Position numbers and translations under genes: made by a program. From Butyrivibrio sp. FCS014 (GTDB lineage: Bacteria; Bacillota; Clostridia; Lachnospirales; Lachnospiraceae), in NCBI RefSeq assembly GCF_000526935.1, contig NZ_JAHA01000008.1, positions 186,001 through 250,000 of the forward strand: DNA of 64,000 nucleotides, in the 5' to 3' direction. The stretch's first letter is position 1, and every line of letters starts with the position of its first letter. Below, piece by piece: positions 34,641 through 42,354 of the stretch. Below the pieces are notes generated by a model. That model was not told the DNA's origin and searched no databases. It worked only from the letters and a program-made list of their open reading frames with translations.

Positions 34641-35969
34641 TTAAACCTCGATTTTTCCTTTTAAAAGCGCGGGAGTGAGGATTACTTCGTCAGAGGGTAT
34701 TTCCCACAAGCCAAAGTGTTTTAAGAGCTTTTTAGGAAGCATCATCTTGGCTAGTTTAAATGGTGTGAGCCCTCCAAGGCTTTCACGGTTTGCACTGTTT
34801 ATGTGACTCATCATGAGATTGACATCATCCTGGGTAAGTCTGTCGAAGGTAGTTGTTGTCTGAGGGCATATCTTGCGGATGTATTCATGATTCTTTTCAC
34901 AGTGAGGCTTCTGCCATGAAGCCATAGGATCACAGTAATAGATGCTTGTTCTCAATACGTTATCTATTCCACACTCAAGAGCTTCAGGATGCTTGAATTC
35001 TCTTCCGCGGTCTGTGACGATCAGAGGCATGGTTTTGCAGAACAGCTCAGTGCCTATAGCTCTATTGATATCATCAAATGTATTCTCAACGCCGATGGCT
35101 TCTTTTGAATTAAGCAGATATGCCATCATAAAGTCAGCATTGCAGAAGTGAAGTGTCAGGAGCACCTTATGACTTCCTTCCGGACCTATGACTGTATCCA
35201 TCTCGGTTATCTTTGTGTCAGGGAATTCCTTGATAAATGCCTCATAATCCTTGTAGGATCTTCCTTCAAATATGCCGGTATCATCGATTTCTGAGGCATG
35301 AGCTTTACGAGGTTTGTACTTGACCAGCTTCGGGAGGTCAAGGTTACTGACAGATAAAGCTCCCTGATCAATGTAGTTGTAGATGGTTTTCTCACACTGG
35401 GATATCTCCGGGTGATTCTGAAGTATCATGTAAGGTGACTGCCCGTTAAGGATCAGAGGGCTTACAGTTGCATCAAGTGTTGCGAGATCCTCCTCGGTTA
35501 TGTTTATGCCACGCCTTGCTTCAACAAGGATTGCCTTGTATTCACTCTGAGCTCTAACAGCGCGATAGAAGTACTTGTCTAACCGGCAGCCTCTCTTCTT
35601 ATCGCAGCCATTGCATACAAAGGGGGCTTTATCTGTCAAAGGGCAGTGATAATCATAGGGAACATAGTCCTTACAATAGCTGTGACATTTATTGCAGCGT
35701 TTACATTCACGGTTGCAGAAAGGCACTGTTGTGCATACATGTTTTCTATGACAGTCTTTTGCATTGGCACATTTAAATAGCTTCTCATTGAATGTATTAT
35801 GCATCTGGAACACACGGTGTTTTTTGACTTCCTTAGCTATAGTTGTTGGATCTTTTCCCAGTTCTATACCGATGGCTCTGAAAGATACTGATGCATCCAA
35901 CCTCTTCTCAATAACAACACGGTTATCCTGATTCATATGCTTCTGATTGGTTTCTATTTTCTTAGACAT
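34641..35969 (-). CDS. IS30-family transposase
   Basis: The product is 442 residues. The N-terminal IS30-type helix-turn-helix is RLDASVSFRAIGIELGKDPTTIAKEV (read as two parts). A cysteine-rich insert follows (about residues 65-125, with CNRECKRCNKCHSYC and CNGCDKKRGC), probably zinc-binding. The DDE core has Asp in TEMDTVIG, Asp in IVTDRGREF and Glu in HCEKNHEYIRK. All three catalytic acids are present and the frame is whole, so the element may be active. GAGG lies 5 bases before the ATG. The cysteine cluster is longer than in IS30 itself but occurs in Firmicute members. Confidence 0.93.
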   Translation of the reverse strand: MSKKIETNQKHMNQDNRVVIEKRLDASVSFRAIGIELGKDPTTIAKEVKKHRVFQMHNTFNEKLFKCANAKDCHRKHVCTTVPFCNRECKRCNKCHSYCKDYVPYDYHCPLTDKAPFVCNGCDKKRGCRLDKYFYRAVRAQSEYKAILVEARRGINITEEDLATLDATVSPLILNGQSPYMILQNHPEISQCEKTIYNYIDQGALSVSNLDLPKLVKYKPRKAHASEIDDTGIFEGRSYKDYEAFIKEFPDTKITEMDTVIGPEGSHKVLLTLHFCNADFMMAYLLNSKEAIGVENTFDDINRAIGTELFCKTMPLIVTDRGREFKHPEALECGIDNVLRTSIYYCDPMASWQKPHCEKNHEYIRKICPQTTTTFDRLTQDDVNLMMSHINSANRESLGGLTPFKLAKMMLPKKLLKHFGLWEIPSDEVILTPALLKGKIEV

Positions 35970-36075
35970 GATTCCTCTTTCTACTGCGAAAGAGACCTGT
36001 ATTAGAATACCTATATATGAACCAGAGTGTAAGACTTAATTCCGTATAATGTGGAATTTACTTTTTTATTCAATG

Positions 36076-36088
36076 CAGTTCAAATTTT
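36076..36088. repeat. target-site duplication of the IS30 element, right copy
   Basis: CAGTTCAAATTTT, identical to 34141-34153, directly follows the element end. Confidence 0.7.
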
Positions 36089-36101
36089 TTATAAAAACCT
36101 G

Positions 36102-36130
36102 TTGACAATAATTATAAAATACTATATTAT
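36102..36130 (+). promoter_or_regulatory. promoter of tRNA-Gly copy 2
   Basis: TTGACA at 36102-36107, 17 bases, then TATTAT at 36125-36130, 36 bases ahead of the tRNA. The layout is the same as at copy 1. The IS30 right end lies only 26 bases upstream of the -35 box. Confidence 0.82.
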
Positions 36131-36165
36131 TTATTTTGCTGTCGCGAAAGCGACTTTACATATAT

Positions 36166-36238
36166 GCGATAGTGGCGTAGTTGGTAACGCGCGACCTTGC
36201 CAAGGTCGAGACCGCGGGTTCGAGCCCCGTCTATCGCT
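36166..36238 (+). tRNA. tRNA-Gly(GCC), copy 2
   Basis: It is 73 bases, identical in sequence to 29083-29155, with anticodon GCC in loop TTGCCAA and no encoded CCA. The downstream terminator is also identical. Confidence 0.97.
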
Positions 36239-36241
36239 CTC

Positions 36242-36272
36242 AAAAAAGGACATCCCATCGGATGTCCTTTTT
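36242..36272 (+). terminator. terminator of tRNA-Gly copy 2
   Basis: GGACATCC-catc-GGATGTCC followed by TTTTT. The identity with copy 1 continues through TTGTTGTCTTT and then stops. Confidence 0.9.
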
Positions 36273-36365
36273 GTTGTCTTTGTCTATATTGGTCCCTGCC
36301 GTGACTTGGCCCCATTTTGATCCCCGGGGATGGAGTCAGTGGACCATTCGCCTGATTTCTTCATC

Positions 36366-37673
36366 TCACAGTATTGTAACCTTATTCTTACCGGCTTCCT
36401 TGGAGTAGTACATGGCTTTATCGATGCGGTCAAAGGCCTCTTCGAAGTTGTCCTTCTCTGTAAGCCTGCTGATACCGATGGAACCGGTGATATGTCCGGC
36501 TTCGCCATAGTCCGCCTCTGCTATGGCCTTCCTTAGTCCCTCTGCATAGACAAAGGCCTCATCATCAGCCATTCCCTTAAGGATGAGCACAAATTCCTCG
36601 CCGCCCCAGCGGCCGAGAGAAACCTGTTTTCCCGCCACATACAGCTTAAGCACTTCCGCCAAAGTCCTAAGGGCTGCGTCTCCAGCAGAGTGTCCGTAGG
36701 TATCGTTGACGCTCTTAAAATCATCAAGGTCTATCATCATCAAAGAAACCGGATCCTTGGTGCGCTTAAAGTCATCGATGGCATTCTGGATCTCCCGCGT
36801 GATCCCGCCGTGATTATACAGTCCCGTAAGCGGATCCGTCAGGACAAGTCCCTCGTATTTCTTGAGGGTAGCCATACGCTCTTTTACCTCATCATTGATG
36901 TCCTGGACCATGAAAACGAACCTGAAATCGTCGTCACTGACCGCCTGGGATCTGGTAAAGATCAGTTTCACCCAGATATAAGTTCCCTCCAGATTCTTCA
37001 TCATACAGTCAAAAGAGGTGGTGCCGCCGGGCGCTAAGTTGGCCTTAAGATACTCCGGGTCCGTGATCTTGGTGAACCTGGCCTGGCTGTCCGGCCAGAT
37101 CATGTTTACCGTCACCTTCCTCCACTGGGAGTAGCTGATATTGGTCTTCACCGTCTCATCCGAAATCTCAGTCACGCTGATGCTGCTGGTGGTGTCGTTT
37201 ATAAGATCCACGAACATGGAGAACAGATAGGTGTTCTGAATGGTCTTAACCTTCCTGGTGGTCATGAACTCTTCGATATACTCCTCATCGTCAAGGGCGT
37301 CCATGGCGAACACGTACTTGTTGGCCTCCTTGATGGGATAAACCGTCATCTGTACGACCCTCGGAGTTTCACTATCACGGGTAAAGACCTTGATCCTTCT
37401 GCTGTACTTGCCGTTGAACTTGCCGTAATAGGGAATAAATGCCTTATAGTCGTCGCTGATCTCCTCCGGAGAATCGCTCATATGAAACCAAAGCTTTTCA
37501 ATAAGGTCCTTGTAATCCCCGGTCTCGTCCAATAGATCCACAAACAGCCCTCTCCTGGCGATGGAGCGATAGGTATTGCTGACGGTATCCACCATAACAA
37601 TGGCGTCCACGGTCACTTTAAAAACCTCGAATAAATCCTCTTCCGTATATTCTTCAAGCGGTTTGTCCTGCAT
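36366..37673 (-). CDS. GGDEF diguanylate cyclase with N-terminal sensor-like region
   Basis: The product is 435 residues from the ATG at 37673 (MQDKPLEEY), with GGGGA about 10 bases upstream. No membrane helix is seen, so it is cytosolic. Residues 10-260 look like one or two PAS-like folds (AIVMVDTVSNTYRSIARR, then RFTKITDPEYLKANLAPGGTTSFDCMMKNLEGTYIWVKLIF, read in parts). The GGDEF domain begins at about 275 (TDPLTGLYNHGG), with the intact loop GRWGGEEFVLIL. No RxxD inhibitory site is evident. It should make c-di-GMP in response to an unknown cue. This is the second GGDEF gene in 6 kb, consistent with control of motility or surface polysaccharide. Confidence 0.88.
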   Translation of the reverse strand: MQDKPLEEYTEEDLFEVFKVTVDAIVMVDTVSNTYRSIARRGLFVDLLDETGDYKDLIEKLWFHMSDSPEEISDDYKAFIPYYGKFNGKYSRRIKVFTRDSETPRVVQMTVYPIKEANKYVFAMDALDDEEYIEEFMTTRKVKTIQNTYLFSMFVDLINDTTSSISVTEISDETVKTNISYSQWRKVTVNMIWPDSQARFTKITDPEYLKANLAPGGTTSFDCMMKNLEGTYIWVKLIFTRSQAVSDDDFRFVFMVQDINDEVKERMATLKKYEGLVLTDPLTGLYNHGGITREIQNAIDDFKRTKDPVSLMMIDLDDFKSVNDTYGHSAGDAALRTLAEVLKLYVAGKQVSLGRWGGEEFVLILKGMADDEAFVYAEGLRKAIAEADYGEAGHITGSIGISRLTEKDNFEEAFDRIDKAMYYSKEAGKNKVTIL

Positions 37674-37792
37674 AACTATATGTCCCCTTTTCTTTAGCAA
37701 AAAAGACAGCTAAACGTTATAAACTATGATATTCCTCTTTTTTTTAATTAGAAATATCAGATTTTAACAAAATCCTGCATTTGTCTTTTTAC

Positions 37793-37821
37793 TTGCAAAA
37801 GCCTGACTTTTCACATATAAT
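37793..37821 (+). promoter_or_regulatory. promoter of tRNA-Pro
   Basis: TTGCAA at 37793-37798, 17 bases, then TATAAT at 37816-37821, 29 bases ahead of the tRNA. Confidence 0.8.
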
Positions 37822-37850
37822 AGCTTGGTCGGTATATCGCTGACGCATAT

Positions 37851-37924
37851 CGAGGCGTGGCTCAGTTTGGTAGAGCGCTGCGTTCGGGACGCAGAGGTCG
37901 CAGGTTCGAATCCTGTCGCCTCGA
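37851..37924 (+). tRNA. tRNA-Pro(CGG)
   Basis: It is 74 bases. The acceptor stem is CGAGGCG/CGCCTCG with discriminator A. The anticodon stem CTGCG/CGCAG holds loop TTCGGGA, giving anticodon CGG with G37, as expected for proline. No CCA is encoded. An IS3 element begins 10 bases downstream, so the original tRNA terminator is not next to it. Confidence 0.95.
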
Positions 37925-37988
37925 CTGAATATTTAAGCGGGTTTGAGAATTTGATATGTACCCAGAATCCTGGACACATATTTATGAA

Positions 37989-38789
37989 CTAGGCTGAACA
38001 CATGGATGCTATCCTGTATTGTACAGGTGGCATCCATTTTGTTTTTGCCTGAATTCTTTTGTTATTGTAGTAATCTATATATTCTTCAACAGCGTTTGAG
38101 AATTCTTCGAAAGAAGCATACTCTTTCTCATAGCCATAATACATCTCATTTTTTAATCTTCCAAAGAATGTTTCCATAATACAATTATCATAGCAGTTAC
38201 CTTTTCGTGACATAGATTGGATAATGCCATGTTCTTGTAAAGCATTTCTATAATAAGCATGTTGATACTGCCAGCCTTGATCAGAATGTAATATAAGGCC
38301 TTCAATTGAAGGAAATTTACCAAAAGCTTTATTTAACATTCTCTCTATCTGCTCAAGATTAGGACTCATAGATAAATCATATGAAATGATTTCATTTGTA
38401 TTCATATCTAGAACTGGCGATATATAACACTTTCCCCATGAAAAGTTAAATTGGGATACATCTGTCGTCCATTTTTGTAAAGGCGCAGTTGTACTAAAAT
38501 CTCTATTTATTATGTTATCAGCAATCTTACCCACCTCACCCTTATAAGAGTGATATTTCTCTTTCGGTCGCTTACCAGCCAATCCAGATTCATGCATGAG
38601 ACGCTGAACACGTTTATGATTTACTTGGTATCCACGATTTATCAATTCCTGATGGATTCGCCTGACACCATATCTGCGTTTATTCGATTCAAAAATACTT
38701 TTTATTTCTTTCAGTATATCTTGATTGCGTTCAGCCACAAGGTCTTCCTTACCAATCTCAAAATAGTAAGTCGATCTAGCTATATGCAT
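37989..38789 (-). CDS. IS3-family transposase OrfB (DDE integrase)
   Basis: The product is 266 residues from an internal ATG (MHIARSTYYF). The true product probably starts upstream by -1 frameshift from orfA, since the same frame reads open back through KAAIIKELRENGYKLKHLLK to about 38855. The HTH_21-type region RYGVRRIHQELINRGYQVNHKRVQRLM precedes the rve core. The catalytic acids are Asp in WTTDVSQFNF, Asp in LILHSDQGWQYQH and Glu in NCYDNCIMETFFGRLKNE. The frame is complete, so the element may be active. Confidence 0.93.
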   Translation of the reverse strand: MHIARSTYYFEIGKEDLVAERNQDILKEIKSIFESNKRRYGVRRIHQELINRGYQVNHKRVQRLMHESGLAGKRPKEKYHSYKGEVGKIADNIINRDFSTTAPLQKWTTDVSQFNFSWGKCYISPVLDMNTNEIISYDLSMSPNLEQIERMLNKAFGKFPSIEGLILHSDQGWQYQHAYYRNALQEHGIIQSMSRKGNCYDNCIMETFFGRLKNEMYYGYEKEYASFEEFSNAVEEYIDYYNNKRIQAKTKWMPPVQYRIASMCSA

Positions 38790-38806
38790 AGCTTTAAGTA
38801 GATGCT

Positions 38807-39376
38807 TTAGTTTGTATCCGTTTTCCCTGAGCTCTTTGATGATTGCTGCTTTTTCGCCTTGAGTCGCGCAGCTTCCTTTTCTTCTCTCAAGGCGATCTCT
38901 TTTTTTATTACTTCGATTTCAGCTTTCATGTATTCGTTTTCAGCTCTTAACCGAATTAGCTCTTCGTACTCAGATTCATTGGGTTTTGGAGGTTTTCGCG
39001 TTCCTACTTTTTTCATATATGGGTTCTTTGATTTACGACCTTTCTGTTTTGGTATAAGACCATTATAACCATATATCTTATACTTGCGGACCCATTGATA
39101 AAGCTGTCCATCAGAAATACCAGCTGAAAAAGCAACACTTTTGTTAGACTCACCAGCCAAAACACGTGCAACTAAGGCATAACGTTCCTCTGGAGTCCAT
39201 TCCTTATTATGATTTTTATGTCTTAAAGCATCTGAACCACACGCTTCTTCAATTCTAACCCATTCTCGTATCTTATCATGAAATCTTGCAGTCCCTATTC
39301 CATCTGGGGTGTCAGGATATTCACCACGATAATACATTTCCACACATTTTCTTTTGAATTCGTAACTATAGCGCAT
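38807..39376 (-). CDS. IS3-family OrfA (HTH) with frameshift signal
   Basis: The product is 189 residues from the ATG at 39376 (MRYSYEFKRKCVEMYY), with AAGGAGGG-type sequence upstream. It has two helix-turn-helix units (about residues 5-60, and WTPEERYALVARVLAGESNKSVAFSAGISDGQLYQWVRKY, read in parts) and a C-terminal leucine-zipper-like coiled coil (EYEELIRLRAENEYMKAEIE). Near its end AAA-AAG (38849-38855, GAAAAAG) allows a -1 slip into the orfB frame, giving an OrfAB transposase. The slippery run differs at its first base from the classical A6G. Confidence 0.92.
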   Translation of the reverse strand: MRYSYEFKRKCVEMYYRGEYPDTPDGIGTARFHDKIREWVRIEEACGSDALRHKNHNKEWTPEERYALVARVLAGESNKSVAFSAGISDGQLYQWVRKYKIYGYNGLIPKQKGRKSKNPYMKKVGTRKPPKPNESEYEELIRLRAENEYMKAEIEVIKKEIALREEKEAARLKAKKQQSSKSSGKTDTN

Positions 39377-39459
39377 AAAAATACCCTCCTTACTGTTTTG
39401 TCCAGTAAAGAGGGTACATATCAATTTCTCAAGCCCGCTTTTTAATGCAATTCTTCATT

Positions 39460-39479
39460 AAATGGTCCCTTGACTTAAG
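39460..39479. repeat. 3'-untranslated repeat, copy 2
   Basis: AAATGGTCCCTTGACTTAAG-type sequence identical to 32488-32508 over 20 bases. It lies just after the stop of the last gene of the polysaccharide operon. The IS3 element is inserted about 20 bases beyond it. Confidence 0.6.
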
Positions 39480-39485
39480 AAGCCG

Positions 39486-40277
39486 TTATTTGGCCTCGCT
39501 GCCGTAGACCTCTATCTGTGTCAGCGCAGGGAAGGGGCTGGGGTCATCGGCCTTGATGAGCTCGCCCAGCTTAAGCCACTCTATCCCGCACTTTTTTATC
39601 TCAAATACATGAGGCTCCTGAACCTTTTTGTCCATTTCAAGAACCTGCCTTGTCCCATCGGAAAAAGAGATTGTGGCTTTTACCCACCAGTTATCGTGGG
39701 GAAAGTCCGCTCTGGTATACAGGACCACTTTGTCTATGTCCACACGCCTTCCGAAATCCAAGGTAAATTCGGCGTCGTCCTGACGATTGATGCCCCAGGA
39801 CTCGTAGGGCCACTCTCCGTGGGAGAGGGTTGCTTTTACTCCGTCAATGGCATTTCGTGCTGCAAAGACTGCCTCGCCTCTGGTCTCCACATTAGCGCTG
39901 GCATGGGGATAGACTCCCGCATACTCGTGCTGATCGAAGGGATTAAGGGCAAGGTTTCTGTAGCTTGAAACTTCGTAATCCGCAGCCTTTCTGATAGTCA
40001 CTATATGTCTGTTCCCTACAAAGGACAGGGGATTGTAGCTGGTTTTTTTCTCGTAGAAGGGCACGGTATAAAGAACCGCCTCCTCCTTTATCAGCACCAG
40101 AGAAGGGTCTATAGTGGCATCCACCTTTACCACATAGAACTCTCCCGGTGTAATCCCGGAAAACTCTATGATATCCCCTTTTCTGTACTCTCCGTCCCAG
40201 GCAAGGACCACCTCATCTTCGCCTGCAGCCTCTGCCTTGGGCGCATGGTCCCAGTCATTATATACACTGATCTTCAT
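39486..40277 (-). CDS. F5/8 type C (discoidin)-domain protein of the uronide locus
   Basis: The product is 263 residues without a signal peptide. Residues 1-105 form a region I do not recognise. From about 110 (YRNLALNPFDQHEYAGVYPHASANVETRGEAVFAARNAIDG, read in parts) to the end it reads as a galactose-binding-like F5/8C domain, including DDAEFTLDFGRRVDIDKVVLYTRADFPHDNWW and ALTQIEVYG. Being cytosolic, it may bind sugar or act as an accessory module for the neighbouring enzymes. AAGGGAG lies 7 bases before the ATG. It is the last gene of the operon, 12 bases after the DUF2264 gene. Confidence 0.75.
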   Translation of the reverse strand: MKISVYNDWDHAPKAEAAGEDEVVLAWDGEYRKGDIIEFSGITPGEFYVVKVDATIDPSLVLIKEEAVLYTVPFYEKKTSYNPLSFVGNRHIVTIRKAADYEVSSYRNLALNPFDQHEYAGVYPHASANVETRGEAVFAARNAIDGVKATLSHGEWPYESWGINRQDDAEFTLDFGRRVDIDKVVLYTRADFPHDNWWVKATISFSDGTRQVLEMDKKVQEPHVFEIKKCGIEWLKLGELIKADDPSPFPALTQIEVYGSEAK

Positions 40278-40289
40278 ACATTTCTCCCT

Positions 40290-42332
40290 TCACACCGAAA
40301 ATCTTCCCTCAACTCCGTAGAAATCCACAGTCCGCACTTCTCCGCTCTTTAAGAAAATCTTCACCGGTCCGTAACCGCCGCAGCCCTGAGGATCGGTGTA
40401 TTCTATCTTCGATATAGGGAATATCTCATCCTCCGAAAAGTCCTCCAAAGACTCCTTGGTAATGACCTGAGATATAAGGAAGTAGGGCTCATACCCGTAC
40501 TGCTTGGTCCTTGCTGTCTTTGCATATATCACCACGGACCTTTTGCTGTCGGGATTCGTCCCTTCAGAGTCAATGCGCTCAAGGCTGTCCCATCCCGCGA
40601 ATACGGTAAAGGCCATCTGCTTCTCTTTTCCCATGTGGTCATGGCCCTTGAGCACTGCGGCTCTGCAGCCCTCCTTCTCCAAAAACTCGACACTTGTCCC
40701 GTTATCGGGGAAGCCAAAGGCTCCCAGTGTGATCTCCAGCGGCCTTCTGTACATCCTTATTTTGTCCGCTCTTATTATTCCATAGGGCACCGCAAAGTCC
40801 GCCAGGTCCATGGCTGTCTTCCAGTGGCACTCGCTCTCCATCTCATAGTCAAAGAACTGTCTTCTGTAGAGCACGCCTTCCTTCTGCCCTGCCCAGTAGG
40901 TGACATTGCCCCTAAGCACCACGTCCTCGTCGGTATATCTCACAACATACTGCTGCGACTCCACAGCCCTTGAAACCGTGGCCTCCCAGGGGAATTTAGT
41001 GTTGTAGACAAGCTTGGAATAGTTGTTCATTCCGTGAAGGTCGCTCTTATTCTTCACTATCTTGCCTGAACGAAGCTCCGTTATGCCGTTGGCTTCATGG
41101 TTTGCCATACAAAGCCCGGGGCCGTCCAAAACCCACTCCCTGGTCTCGTTCTTCTTAAGCTCTTCCCACAGCCCACCGCTCTCCTTCGCAGTCCAGAAGG
41201 GATGGTCCTTTGGAAGATGCAGGCACAAAAGAGCCTTCGCAAGCCAGAAGGGTGACTCAGCGCAGGAGTAGCTCTGAAGCTGAGGCGCAAAAGGCCCGTA
41301 GAAGCCCAAAGTAGGAACTCCCTTCCACAAAAAATCGTCTCTTGTAAGGAACTGCAAAAGCGACCCCGAGCATATCCTTCTTGCCAGTCCCGGATCCACT
41401 GAAGAGTTCCTCATCATAAGATTTCCGTCAAAAGAGCTGGTGGCTGCGTTTCTGTAAATCCCGCTCCTGCCCCACATATTTGTAAACCCGTCCCGGTCAA
41501 AGAAATAGGGGTAGGTCTTCATCAGCTCGTTTGAGTTCTCCTCAAACCTTGTTGCAATATACGGCTCTTTTTCATAGCCGTACCAATTGTTCCAGATGCC
41601 GGTGTACATGTTGAAGGCCCAGCAGGAATAGTAGTCAAAGGAGTGTCCGTCCCGGTACCACCCGTCTCCCACGTAGTAATTAAGGATCACCTGGGCGTGG
41701 TCCCTCATGATGTCCTCGTCTATCTCGTAGCCGTTCATATAGAGGAAGGCCAGATCCAGCATGTTAAAGAGCCTCCAGTTCTGAGGCACCGTGTTGGCAT
41801 GGGCAAAATCCGACAGAAAAGCTGCGATCCTGTCCTTCTCTTCTTTGGTATACCTATCCCAGATCTCCTCCTTCGAAAGCCAAAGGCAGATCACAAGGGC
41901 CGCCGTCTCCACGGTCTGCTGATAGGCAGGGAAAAGATTTCCCGAAGTATCCGCCTTTTTCATATCCGTGTAGTTAAGAACGTAGTTCGCCTCCCCGGGG
42001 GTCACTGCGCACAAAACCTGCTTTGCATAATAATCCCGCACGTTTATGCCGTTTAAGCTAAGCTCCGGATCGATGTGCACCAGGGGCGCCGCGATAAAGA
42101 AGGACCTTGCAAGTCCCTCGAAAATCTCCGCCTTAAACCGCCATATGGGGTGATCCGGCTGAGGATAGGTTATATCCTTCTCGTATCTTGGCATCACCAC
42201 CGGGTCCTCGATAGAACCCAGGTTATCAAATACTCCGGTCAAAAGATATTTCGCAGCCTCCACCCAGCTGTCATAGGTAAGCCCGGTATAGGGGCTTAAG
42301 TTATAATCCGTACTCTTTGGTGTAAATACCAT
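40290..42332 (-). CDS. DUF2264-family protein, probable uronic-acid-acting glycosidase
   Basis: The product is 680 residues from the ATG at 42332 (MVFTPKSTDYNLSPYTGLTYDSW), GGGAG upstream; an earlier ATG has no site. The N-terminal two thirds look like an (alpha/alpha)6 barrel: WRFKAEIFEGLARSFFIAAPLV, NWRLFNMLDLAFLYMNGYEID, GDGWYRDGHSFDYYSCWAFNMYTGIW, all typical of DUF2264. The rest is beta-rich. As I recall, this family has been linked to CAZy GH154 (glucuronidase activity), which I cannot verify. There is no signal peptide, so it acts on imported oligosaccharide. It lies between GH88 and the discoidin gene. Confidence 0.82.
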   Translation of the reverse strand: MVFTPKSTDYNLSPYTGLTYDSWVEAAKYLLTGVFDNLGSIEDPVVMPRYEKDITYPQPDHPIWRFKAEIFEGLARSFFIAAPLVHIDPELSLNGINVRDYYAKQVLCAVTPGEANYVLNYTDMKKADTSGNLFPAYQQTVETAALVICLWLSKEEIWDRYTKEEKDRIAAFLSDFAHANTVPQNWRLFNMLDLAFLYMNGYEIDEDIMRDHAQVILNYYVGDGWYRDGHSFDYYSCWAFNMYTGIWNNWYGYEKEPYIATRFEENSNELMKTYPYFFDRDGFTNMWGRSGIYRNAATSSFDGNLMMRNSSVDPGLARRICSGSLLQFLTRDDFLWKGVPTLGFYGPFAPQLQSYSCAESPFWLAKALLCLHLPKDHPFWTAKESGGLWEELKKNETREWVLDGPGLCMANHEANGITELRSGKIVKNKSDLHGMNNYSKLVYNTKFPWEATVSRAVESQQYVVRYTDEDVVLRGNVTYWAGQKEGVLYRRQFFDYEMESECHWKTAMDLADFAVPYGIIRADKIRMYRRPLEITLGAFGFPDNGTSVEFLEKEGCRAAVLKGHDHMGKEKQMAFTVFAGWDSLERIDSEGTNPDSKRSVVIYAKTARTKQYGYEPYFLISQVITKESLEDFSEDEIFPISKIEYTDPQGCGGYGPVKIFLKSGEVRTVDFYGVEGRFSV

Positions 42333-42354
42333 TTCTCTCTCCCGCCTATGAAAA

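Larger units (their letters stand above)
34154..36075. mobile_element. IS30-family insertion sequence, about 1.92 kb
   Basis: The imperfect terminal inverted repeats are at 34155-34180 and 36049-36074. They share ATTGAAT...TAAATTCCACAT at about 21 of 26 positions. A 13-bp direct repeat flanks the element. It carries one transposase gene on the minus strand and an unusually long 3' region. The motif TAAATTC(C) recurs several times inside the left end (near 34188, 34207, 34337 and inverted at 34256), possibly extra transposase-binding sites. Confidence 0.85.
37935..39440. mobile_element. IS3-family (IS150-like) insertion sequence, about 1.5 kb
   Basis: The terminal inverted repeats at 37935-37963 and 39412-39440 (AAGCGGG...GATATGTACCC) match at 27 of 29 positions. 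TTT flanks both sides as a possible 3-base target duplication. An alternative reading extends both ends outward to TG...CA (37926, 39449), but then no duplication is seen. Two overlapping-frame genes, orfA and orfB, lie on the minus strand. Confidence 0.9.

Noticed and set aside
29160..36272. CRISPR array from the repeated AAAGGACATCC hairpins
   Set aside because: There are only two copies, 7 kb apart, each a tRNA terminator. No regularly spaced repeats exist in the window.
37989..39376. Two independent IS3 genes with OrfB starting only at 38789
   Set aside because: The OrfB frame stays open upstream with typical IS3 sequence back to the GAAAAAG slip site, so a fused OrfAB is the likely transposase.
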